Source of the DNA: CAYRPO01 sp964426305
Lineage (GTDB): Bacteria; Patescibacteriota; Saccharimonadia; Saccharimonadales; CAIOMD01
Reading direction: 5' to 3'
Assembly: GCA_964426305.1 (NCBI GenBank)
Contig: CAYRPO010000030.1
Location: 1 to 12,442 of the forward strand
Length of the DNA stretch: 12,442 nt
This document shows, piece after piece, positions 1 through 5,307 of this stretch. Each line of letters opens with the position of its first letter. Positions within the stretch are counted from its first letter, which is position 1. The position numbers and the translations under genes are program-made. The notes beneath the pieces are model-generated. The model was not told the DNA's origin. It did no database searches and saw nothing but the letters and a program-made list of their open reading frames with translations.

Positions 1-54
1 AGCACCTGCCTTTTAAGCAGGGTGTCGTGGGTTCAAGCCCCACTGGTCCCTCCA
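1..54 (+). tRNA. tRNA-Lys (anticodon TTT), 5' part outside window
   Basis: The visible part runs from the end of the D-arm to an encoded CCA. The anticodon stem is CCTGC (5-9) paired with GCAGG (17-21) around the loop CTTTTAA (10-16). The anticodon is TTT (12-14), so the tRNA reads lysine AAA/AAG codons. A 5-base variable loop (22-26) is followed by T-stem GTGGG (27-31), T-loop TTCAAGC (32-38) and CCCAC (39-43). The 3' acceptor strand is TGGTCCC (44-50), then a T discriminator and CCA (52-54). The matching 5' acceptor strand, expected to be GGGACCA, lies before base 1. The last 21 bases recur exactly at 215-235. The T at position 73 is unusual for lysine tRNA, where A is typical. Confidence 0.93.
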
Positions 55-63
55 AAAATAGAG

Positions 64-89
64 CCCCACGCAAGTGGGGTTTTGTTTTT
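64..89 (+). terminator. Rho-independent terminator after tRNA-Lys
   Basis: A perfect 6-bp GC-rich stem, CCCCAC (64-69) with GTGGGG (74-79), encloses the loop GCAA and is followed directly by the T-rich tract TTTTGTTTTT (80-89). It begins 10 bases after the tRNA CCA end. An A-rich stretch (54-60) precedes the stem, so it may also work in the other direction. Confidence 0.85.
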
Positions 90-214
90 GGCAAGGCGCA
101 CAATTGGGGCTTGAACGGGTTTGCTAGTAGTAAACCCCGGTCCCTTGCCCGTCATATGCCAGTGGCATATGAAAGGGTTATCGTACCAAAAGTATTTTTC
201 TTTTGGCGATAAGG
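90..214. other. Folded non-coding stretch between the two tRNA 3'-end copies
   Basis: No credible gene is present, but several inverted repeats are. Bases 105-116 are the reverse complement of the tRNA T-arm bases 31-42, and 105-113 can also pair with 215-223, closing the whole region. GGCAAGG (90-96) can pair with CCTTGCC (143-149). CATATGCCA (153-161) and TGGCATATG (163-171) are a perfect 9-bp inverted repeat, extended by CCCTT (142-146) with AAGGG (173-177). ATCG plus CCAAAAG (180-183, 186-192) pairs with CTTTTGG plus CGAT (200-210), with a 2-base bulge. GGTCCCT at 139-145 is a third short echo of the tRNA end. This fits a decayed integration locus or recombinase-site arms. A small structured RNA is possible. 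Confidence 0.6.
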
Positions 215-235
215 CAAGCCCCACTGGTCCCTCCA
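215..235 (+). repeat. Exact 21-bp copy of the tRNA-Lys 3' end (possible att site)
   Basis: Bases 215-235 are identical to bases 34-54, which are the T-loop, T-stem 3' strand, acceptor 3' strand and CCA of the tRNA. The 5' half of the T-arm and the anticodon arm are absent, so this is not a second tRNA gene. Duplication of a tRNA 3' end is the usual mark of site-specific integration by a tyrosine recombinase, where the copies are attL and attR. Only 160 bp separate the copies and no integrase is seen, so this would be a remnant, an excised scar or one edge of nested insertions. A local duplication is the alternative. Confidence 0.7.
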
Positions 236-299
236 ACTACTGTGAGCCATCACGCTGCTCAGCTGGATGCACGTCAACGTGCAGGAAGCAAACAAAAAC

Positions 300-449
300 A
301 TGAGTAAGCGACGAACGATAGTCGTATTGGCGGTGTTGTTTGTAGTAAGCACAATAGTCGTCTTCCGTTTCTTACCTATATATAGAAAAATAGCGTATTG
401 GGTTCGACACAAAATACCTGTATCGCTTATGAAGAATGGGCACCGCTAG
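300..449 (+). CDS. Small single-pass membrane protein (49 aa), unknown
   Basis: The predicted product has a basic N-terminus (MSKRR), one hydrophobic segment at about residues 6-27, then a basic tail with several K, R and H residues. This predicts a single-pass protein with the charged tail on the cytoplasmic side, although orientation is not certain because both ends are basic. I chose the ATG at 300 because AGGAAG (283-288) lies about 11 bases upstream and the hydrophobic segment follows at once. The in-frame ATG at 267 would add 11 polar residues and begins inside a small hairpin (268-283). It lies downstream of the tRNA-adjacent duplicated region and converges on the 163-residue membrane gene. 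No family is recognised. Its short length and position beside a possible integration scar leave it uncertain. Confidence 0.45.
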   Translation: MSKRRTIVVLAVLFVVSTIVVFRFLPIYRKIAYWVRHKIPVSLMKNGHR

Positions 450-486
450 AATCACGCGACATGCCTGTCGATCTGCGATCATACCT

Positions 487-505
487 CTGGTAGGGCCAGC
501 TTTTT
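487..505 (+). terminator. Weak possible terminator between convergent genes
   Basis: CTGG (487-490) can pair with CCAG (496-499), followed by CTTTTTA. The stem is only 4 bp, but its place between the 3' ends of the rightward sORF and the leftward membrane gene fits. A second 5-bp hairpin, CGACA/TGTCG, lies at 457-470. Confidence 0.25.
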
Positions 506-995
506 ATTTGTGGTGTTTTTTATCGTGATGATCGTGTTTAGGCCTGATGGACAAGATATAGAAGAAGGCAGACAGCGCCCCGGCGACGGCAGCAACTGGG
601 AAAAAGGTCTCGATCGTTCCATACAATGAGTCGTTCTGGATGGTTTGCTGTAGATTGTATGGCAATTTCGCAACAACGAACATCATAGCCAACAAGACCG
701 CGGCTACGGCTGGTACAACCTGCATGAGTAGCTTCACGCCTCGAACCGATCCTCGGAACATCAACAGGACAACCAGCGGTAGTATGACAGCCAAAAATAT
801 CTGCACAATAGTCATGACTGGTACATTGACATTCACAACCGAGTTCACAATCTGCGTCACATCTTGACCAACCAATTTTGCCGCAACATCGCCAATACAT
901 AGAAGCAACAGCATAAATACTGCATTGCTACGCAACACCAGCGGCAGTACGCCAAACAGCACAGTCGTAACGCCAATAAGCACGAACGTATTCAT
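504..995 (-). CDS. Polytopic membrane protein (163 aa) with His-rich tail, unknown
   Basis: No known family is recognised. The protein has about five hydrophobic segments, at roughly residues 3-20, 25-43, 57-79, 86-105 and 126-150, and a short polar, His- and Lys-rich C-terminus (HDHHDKKHHK). The tail could bind a metal, or may simply be a charged anchor. Between segments two and three is a stretch with repeated NSVVNVNV-type residues. The start is the ATG at 993-995, 12 bases after the stop of the DUF192 gene, with AGG just upstream as a weak ribosome site. It is the last gene of the leftward set that begins with the Zn-protease-family gene, so it is likely cotranscribed with rimK. This link suggests, but does not show, a shared role. 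Confidence 0.75.
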   Translation of the reverse strand: MNTFVLIGVTTVLFGVLPLVLRSNAVFMLLLLCIGDVAAKLVGQDVTQIVNSVVNVNVPVMTIVQIFLAVILPLVVLLMFRGSVRGVKLLMQVVPAVAAVLLAMMFVVAKLPYNLQQTIQNDSLYGTIETFFPVAAVAGALSAFFYILSIRPKHDHHDKKHHK

Positions 996-1007
996 ATACC
1001 TAGAATA

Positions 1008-1499
1008 TCACCACTGCACCGTATCACCAGCCTGCAACCCTAGGCGATATACATCACCAGCATTCAATTCAATCACGTAGCGATTTTGCTGGTCGGCATG
1101 AAACACTTCAGGATACGAACCTGGCGTGGCATCTGCCTTGACGGCAACAACTTTTTTGTCAGCATTCAGCCACACGATATCGATTGGAAAACGCATCTGC
1201 AACATCCATATTCTCCAATCGCCGTCTTGCTGAAAATCAAATAGCATGCCATGGTTTGCCTGTAGACTGTCTCGCTCCGACAGGCCCTTTTCGCGCTCGC
1301 TTTCGGAGTTTGCCACCTCTAGTTTATAGGCCTGTCCTTTGATGGTCGCCTGGACATAATCAATCTTGGTAACGTTTTTATAAAGCCAAAATCCTGCGAC
1401 TACCAGTATGACAGTCAGAAGAAGTGTAATAACAATGTAGAGTAGCGGACCTGTTTGCTTAGGCGCCGATACGGTCTTTGCGGTTTCTTTGTTTTGCAT
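1008..1499 (-). CDS. Membrane-anchored DUF192 family protein (163 aa)
   Basis: The N-terminal 17 residues are polar and are followed by one membrane segment (about 18-40), so the remaining domain is probably outside the membrane. Residues 48-163 match the DUF192 fold: an early 'VANSESEREKGLSER' segment, then 'GMLFDF', then 'WRIWMLQMRFPIDIVWLN', and a C-terminal 'ELNAGDVYRLGLQAGD' strand. The family has no firmly established biochemical role. The start ATG at 1497-1499 lies 41 bases inside the 3' end of rimK in another frame, a long same-strand overlap. No later in-frame ATG precedes the membrane segment, so the overlap seems real. Co-expression with rimK is very likely. Family call is firm, function is open. 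Confidence 0.85.
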   Translation of the reverse strand: MQNKETAKTVSAPKQTGPLLYIVITLLLTVILVVAGFWLYKNVTKIDYVQATIKGQAYKLEVANSESEREKGLSERDSLQANHGMLFDFQQDGDWRIWMLQMRFPIDIVWLNADKKVVAVKADATPGSYPEVFHADQQNRYVIELNAGDVYRLGLQAGDTVQW

Positions 1500-2361
1500 T
1501 TCGCTCGATGTATTCGATTATTTTTGTTGCCACGTCTCGGCCGGTAATCTTTTCGATTCCAAAGCCTGGACTCGAATTCACTTCAAGGACCAAAGGTCCA
1601 CGATCACTTCGCATCATGTCAACACCGCAGATCGCGAGGTTCATGGCTTTGGCAGCTTTGACGGCGGTTTTTTCTTCTTCTTCTGTGAGCTTGACTGATC
1701 GGCCTTCGCCACCCTGGTGAAGGTTTGAGCGAAAATCGTCGTCCAGGCTCTGGCGCCTGTAACTGGCAACGACGCGGTTTCCTACAACAAATGCACGGAT
1801 GTCAGTACCGGCAGATTCCTTGATGAATTCCTGCACCAAAAAGCTTACACCCTCAACATAGAATGCTTGCATTACAGCCTGGGCTGCCTTGCGAGTCTCA
1901 GCAAGCACCACGCCGTTGCCATGCGTTCCTCGTGCTACCTTGATGATCAATGGTGCGCCGCCGGCTTTTTCGACCACGTCGTCGAGGTCAGCAGTCTCTC
2001 GGGCGAACACTGTCTTTGGTATATCTACTCCGGCTTTCGCTAGTAGTTGATACGAACGAAACTTGTCACGTGAACGGTTGATAGCAATAGAGCTGGCAGT
2101 CGTATAAACGCCCTGCATCTCGAACTGGCGCAATATAGCCGATCCGTATTTGGTATAGCTCTGAGCAATTCGCGGCACAACTGCGTCGAATCCAGTTAAT
2201 GCCTCGCCTTTATAGTGAACAACTGGATTGTTTTTCTCGACTGTAACGTAACATTTTGCATAGTTAATTATGCGCACAGTGTGGCCACGTTCTTTGGCAA
2301 CTTGCTTGAGGCGCTGTGTTGAGTAGTTGCCGCCTCCTTTGGACAGAATTGCAATCTTCAT
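1459..2361 (-). CDS. rimK: RimK, ATP-grasp ribosomal protein S6-type alpha-L-glutamate ligase
   Basis: In E. coli, RimK adds glutamate residues to the C-terminus of ribosomal protein S6 using ATP, and the family also makes free poly-alpha-glutamate. The 300 residues equal the E. coli length and match along the whole protein from memory: N-terminal 'MKIAILSK', 'HYKGEALTGFDAVVPRI', 'RQFEM', then the ATP-grasp domain. Visible key residues are K100, K141 in 'PLIIKVARGTHGNG', E178 in 'VQEF', D187 and R189, the R202-R203 pair, N213 in 'DFRSNLHQGG', and the metal ligands D248, E260 and N262 ('LEVNSSPGF'). The start codon overlaps the stop of the Zn-protease-family gene as ATGA, so the two are translationally coupled. 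That pairing matches known rimB-rimK arrangements and supports an S6-tail role. The actual substrate here is not shown. Confidence 0.93.
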   Translation of the reverse strand: MKIAILSKGGGNYSTQRLKQVAKERGHTVRIINYAKCYVTVEKNNPVVHYKGEALTGFDAVVPRIAQSYTKYGSAILRQFEMQGVYTTASSIAINRSRDKFRSYQLLAKAGVDIPKTVFARETADLDDVVEKAGGAPLIIKVARGTHGNGVVLAETRKAAQAVMQAFYVEGVSFLVQEFIKESAGTDIRAFVVGNRVVASYRRQSLDDDFRSNLHQGGEGRSVKLTEEEEKTAVKAAKAMNLAICGVDMMRSDRGPLVLEVNSSPGFGIEKITGRDVATKIIEYIERNAKQRNRKDRIGA

Positions 2362-2858
2362 TCGCGGCCTTCTTCTTCGTCTATTGGAAAATCGATACCA
2401 TATTGCTTTTTAAGTTCTATGCGATTAATCGATGTCTCTGCCGTGTCAACAACGAAACGACTGTTGAGCATTTTGCGGCCCAGTAACACCGGATAGATTT
2501 TCTTAGAACGATCTGCCAACGAAAATGTTGCCTTAAAAACTTTTGGCCCTAGTTTAACGCGCATTTTTACTTCATAACGTTCTTCTCTGTGTCCAAACGA
2601 GTTAGCAATATGTACAATTTTATACTCGCGAGTAGAATACACCGACGCAAGTGCACCGCAAACTGGATGATTTCCCAAAATGCAAAATGACAACAGTCCA
2701 TTATCGTCTACCATGATATCCGAGGCATGTAAGGCGGAACGGTATGCACCAGTGTCAACTTTTGCGGGTACATCAGCAATGTCAAAGTCCATAAAATGGA
2801 TCAATTCAGCTCGGCCTATAACTACTTTATGAAAATCTGTTCTTGCCATTTTAATCAC
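2358..2858 (-). CDS. ATP-dependent Zn protease family protein (RimB-like, retropepsin-type)
   Basis: The protein belongs to the family annotated as putative ATP-dependent zinc protease (PF05618), which folds like an aspartic retropepsin. Evidence is the motif 'VPAKVDTGAYRSALHA' with candidate catalytic D35-T36-G37, the late motif 'IYPVLLGRKML' and 'RFVVDT'. In Pseudomonas, RimB of this family acts with RimK to trim glutamate tails on ribosomal protein S6. Coding from GTG at 2856-2858 gives 166 residues. The ATG at 2847-2849 gives 163 and is equally possible; neither has a clear Shine-Dalgarno. It is the first gene of the leftward set, with the promoter at 2912-2940 giving a leader of about 45-50 bases. 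The acidic C-terminus (DEEEGRE) runs into the rimK start. The old 'zinc' name may be misleading, since a DTG motif suggests aspartic chemistry. Confidence 0.85.
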   Translation of the reverse strand: MIKMARTDFHKVVIGRAELIHFMDFDIADVPAKVDTGAYRSALHASDIMVDDNGLLSFCILGNHPVCGALASVYSTREYKIVHIANSFGHREERYEVKMRVKLGPKVFKATFSLADRSKKIYPVLLGRKMLNSRFVVDTAETSINRIELKKQYGIDFPIDEEEGRE

Positions 2859-2887
2859 ATACTAGCAAACTATTTATAATTATGTAT

Positions 2888-2916
2888 TTGATTTATTGAA
2901 CTAGCCTGTATATTAT
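2888..2916 (+). promoter_or_regulatory. Probable promoter of the divergent ATP-grasp gene
   Basis: TTGATT (2888-2893), 17 bases, then TATTAT (2911-2916). Its -10 shares bases with the -10 of the leftward promoter (2912-2917), so the two promoters face away from one overlapping AT-rich core. The predicted leader to the ATG at 2942 is only about 20 bases and has no Shine-Dalgarno sequence. Confidence 0.5.
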
Positions 2917-2940
2917 AGTATTTTATGGTATATTTGTCAA
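2912..2940 (-). promoter_or_regulatory. Consensus sigma70-type promoter for the Zn-protease/rimK operon
   Basis: Read on the minus strand, TTGACA (2935-2940) and TATAAT (2912-2917) are both exact consensus and separated by 17 bases. Transcription would begin near 2905. The -35 ends one base before the ATG of the divergent ligase gene at 2942, so any repressor or polymerase here also affects that gene. Confidence 0.8.
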
Positions 2941-2941
2941 T

Positions 2942-4174
2942 ATGAAAACACTCTTGATCGTTGGTAGAAGTTTCCATACACTGCGGGAATACATTGTTGA
3001 CAATGGCATGGACTATGTAACTTTACGAGACCAAAAAACAACCAATAGTCCCGCAAAGAAACTCAAACACCGTGTTGTATGTGATTTTACGAGTCAGTCA
3101 ACTATAGATACCGCTCTTCAAGAGCTTACGCAGCGCTTTAAAATTGACGGAGTCCTTACTACCTATGAAAGTTATGTGCCACATGCTGCATATATATCAA
3201 GTAAGCTCGGTCTTAGTGGACTGTCTGTTAAATCAGCAGCAGCCTGCACCGACAAAGAGCTTATGCGCGAGTACTTTAAACATGCAGAGCGCAAAATCAG
3301 TCCTGATTTCGCAGAAGCATCAAGTAAGGCTGCTGTTATAGATTTTGCTAAAAATCATGGCTACCCCTTGATTCTCAAGCCAGCTAACCTTTCAAAAAGT
3401 TTGTTAGTCACCAAAAATCATAACCTAAACGAACTAATTCATAATTACCAGAAAACAGTCTCCATGATAGATGCGGTCTACGCGCGGTATGCACCAGGTC
3501 GTATTCCGAAGTTACTCATCGAAGAGTTTATGGTTGGTCCTATCCATTCTGTCGACGCGTTTGTCGACGCCGGCGGCGTACCACATGTACTAGACGCAGT
3601 TGTCGACTATCAAACAGGTTATGACATAGGTTATGATGACAATTTCCACTACAGTCGCGTGCTACCCTCGGCACTTGACCCTAGCCAGATAGCAGAAATT
3701 CGCGAAACTGCTGCGATTGGCTGTCGAGCGTTGCAGATGAAAAGCTCACCTGCGCATATAGAAATCATCAGAACTGCCGATGGACCTATGATAGTTGAAA
3801 TTGGTGCTCGCAACGGTGGCTACCGTGAACGTATGCATGCTCTTGCAAATGGCATAGACATCACTGGTAACGCCATACGCCTCGCGCTGAATGAGAAGCT
3901 TGTGCTTGAGTCGAAAATAAGCGAAAACTGCGCTGTTCTAGAGTTGTTTCCAAAAACATCAGGTGTCTTCACAGGAATAAGCAACGAGGATGAATTAAAA
4001 AATCTAAGGTCATTGAATTATATATCTGTTAAGCAGCCGCTCGGAACACACGTCGGCAAATCATCCGAGGGTTATAAAATGTGCGCAATCATCATACTCC
4101 ACCACCGCGACAAAGCTCAGTTCGAGCGTGACCTACAGTATGTCAGGACGCACGTCAAAGTCGTCACCGCTTAA
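2942..4174 (+). CDS. ATP-grasp carboxylate-amine ligase, BacD/L-amino-acid-ligase-like (410 aa)
   Basis: ATP-grasp enzymes of this branch activate a carboxylate as acyl phosphate and join it to an amine, for example making dipeptides. Residues 1-100 look like the N-terminal preATP-grasp domain ('LLIVGRSFHTLREY', 'IDGVLTTYES'). The ATP-grasp core follows: 'DKELMREYF' (104-112), 'GYPLILKPANLSKS' with K146, 'LLIEEFMVG' with E194-E195, 'AHIEIIR' with H272 and E274, and 'PMIVEIGARNGGY' with E286, R290 and N291, the usual Mg/ATP ligands. A C-terminal lobe (about 320-410) resembles that of BacD-type ligases. The substrate cannot be read. The gene is divergent from the Zn-protease/rimK operon and its last 42 bases overlap the opposing ligase gene. 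Family level is firm; 'L-amino-acid ligase' is inference. Confidence 0.8.
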   Translation: MKTLLIVGRSFHTLREYIVDNGMDYVTLRDQKTTNSPAKKLKHRVVCDFTSQSTIDTALQELTQRFKIDGVLTTYESYVPHAAYISSKLGLSGLSVKSAAACTDKELMREYFKHAERKISPDFAEASSKAAVIDFAKNHGYPLILKPANLSKSLLVTKNHNLNELIHNYQKTVSMIDAVYARYAPGRIPKLLIEEFMVGPIHSVDAFVDAGGVPHVLDAVVDYQTGYDIGYDDNFHYSRVLPSALDPSQIAEIRETAAIGCRALQMKSSPAHIEIIRTADGPMIVEIGARNGGYRERMHALANGIDITGNAIRLALNEKLVLESKISENCAVLELFPKTSGVFTGISNEDELKNLRSLNYISVKQPLGTHVGKSSEGYKMCAIIILHHRDKAQFERDLQYVRTHVKVVTA

Positions 4175-5191
4175 CTTTGAACTCTTAGCAATATAATCTA
4201 AGTACTGGTCAATAAATGCTTTTTGTTCGTCTGATGATGGATCTTCGTGAATCAGTAATTGTGGACATGCATTAAGTTCTATAATATAGGGCTTTATATC
4301 GTCTTGAGTGGCTCCTGGATACGGCTCGACCTCTGCCATGAAATCAACTGCACACACCGGTAACTCGATCAGCCGAGCTGCTTTGGTGGCAAAGTCTATC
4401 ATAAACTGTGGGACGTTGCCAGTTATAATCTTTCTCTCACCACCCATGCCTATATTTGCCACACCTATGACCCTGACTTCAGTACCATCGAGTGGTATCT
4501 CTGACATCCCCTCTGTGCCTAGATACTGTTCGGCTTTTTCTGTGTCGATTATGTTAAGCCGTGCCATGTAATTCAGGCCTCTGTCGTGACTACTGTTTGT
4601 AATGTCAATAAGTTCTCGAATGTTGTGCGTTCCGTCCCCAATAACGCTTGCCGGTATGCGGCTAAGTGCGCCGGCGTATTCATAATCAATGCACAATACA
4701 CGCACATCATGTCCGGCAACCTGTTGTTGGATCACCAGCGTATCTCTGTCAGTTAAGTCTCTAACCTCTTCGATCGCAGCATGTAGCTGTTGCTCGGTAC
4801 GAATATTAACCGTCACTCCTTTGCCGTGCGATGCATCAAGTGGCTTCACGACAATTGTTTTGTGCTTATCTAAAAATGCTTTAAGCCGCTTTTCGTCTCT
4901 TTCGCCAACAAGCGAATATACATAATCTTCAGGCACAGGGAGCCCTGCATTTCCTAAAATTTGATTTGTTATATATTTATCACCCGCAATTTTTGATGCG
5001 GGATACGTAATTCCGGGCGGAGAAGAACTAAAAATCTGCACCGGCTTTGTACGACCGGGAATATGCAGTAAAAAGATTGCGCCATTGGTTTCAAAGCCAG
5101 TTATGTGCCAACCTCGAGCTAACGCGCGCTCAACAATTAGCCGAGATGTGTATTTTCGTGTGGCTAAATCTATTTTATTATCATGTTGCAT
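4133..5191 (-). CDS. ATP-grasp ligase like the cyanophycin synthetase/GshF ligase domain (352 aa)
   Basis: The order of motifs follows the ATP-grasp half of cyanophycin synthetase and of bifunctional glutathione synthase: 'TNQILGNAGLPVPEDY' (75-90), 'IVVKPLDASHGKGVTVNI' with K116, 'VIQQQVAGHDVRVL' with D162 and R164, 'RIPASVIGDGTHNIRELI' (178-195), 'VCAVDFMAE' with D283, and 'PYIIELNACPQLLIHEDPS' with E305 and N307. Cyanophycin synthetase itself is far longer (about 870 residues) and has a Mur-ligase-like domain that is absent here, so this is a stand-alone ligase. The start ATG at 5189-5191 has AGGT seven bases upstream. It is divergent from the S51 peptidase gene across a 116-bp shared control region, a pairing that recalls synthetase with cyanophycinase. 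The product is unknown. Confidence 0.8.
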   Translation of the reverse strand: MQHDNKIDLATRKYTSRLIVERALARGWHITGFETNGAIFLLHIPGRTKPVQIFSSSPPGITYPASKIAGDKYITNQILGNAGLPVPEDYVYSLVGERDEKRLKAFLDKHKTIVVKPLDASHGKGVTVNIRTEQQLHAAIEEVRDLTDRDTLVIQQQVAGHDVRVLCIDYEYAGALSRIPASVIGDGTHNIRELIDITNSSHDRGLNYMARLNIIDTEKAEQYLGTEGMSEIPLDGTEVRVIGVANIGMGGERKIITGNVPQFMIDFATKAARLIELPVCAVDFMAEVEPYPGATQDDIKPYIIELNACPQLLIHEDPSSDEQKAFIDQYLDYIAKSSKLSGDDFDVRPDIL

Positions 5192-5201
5192 TTTTTTACC
5201 T

Positions 5202-5230
5202 ATAATTTCTACTTATGGTCTGATTAGCAA
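5202..5230 (-). promoter_or_regulatory. Possible promoter of the cyanophycin-synthetase-like ligase gene
   Basis: On the minus strand TTGCTA (5225-5230), 17 bases, AATTAT (5202-5207). The inferred start of transcription is only a few bases before the ATG at 5191, so the message would be nearly leaderless. The -10 match is poor, so confidence is low. Confidence 0.3.
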
Positions 5231-5248
5231 TGGTTTTATTATTGCTAA
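5224..5248. promoter_or_regulatory. 8-bp inverted repeat in the divergent control region (operator candidate)
   Basis: TTAGCAAT (5224-5231) and ATTGCTAA (5241-5248) are perfect inverted repeats separated by 9 bases. The half-site spacing of 17 bases centre to centre would suit a dimeric repressor, and the left half covers the candidate -35 of the leftward ligase gene. It could also be an RNA hairpin in a longer rightward leader. Confidence 0.45.
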
Positions 5249-5260
5249 TTTAAGAAGGTT

Positions 5261-5288
5261 TTGCAAGGAGTTTGCTTTTTTGTATATT
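5261..5288 (+). promoter_or_regulatory. Probable promoter of the S51 peptidase gene
   Basis: TTGCAA (5261-5266), 16 bases, TATATT (5283-5288), in a very AT-rich stretch. Transcription would start near 5295, leaving a leader of about 13 bases without a Shine-Dalgarno before the ATG at 5308. Confidence 0.45.
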
Positions 5289-5307
5289 TTATGTTAAATT
5301 ATTAATA

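Noticed and set aside
105..235. A second complete tRNA between the repeats
   Set aside because: Only T-loop to CCA is duplicated; no 5' T-stem, anticodon arm or acceptor 5' strand can be placed.
27..412. Short frames on both strands over the tRNA and folded region
   Set aside because: They translate tRNA and terminator sequence, have no ribosome sites, and give odd compositions.
5272..5307. Longer S51 protein starting at TTG 5272
   Set aside because: The extra residues are encoded by the AT-rich promoter and the homologous domain begins after the ATG at 5308.
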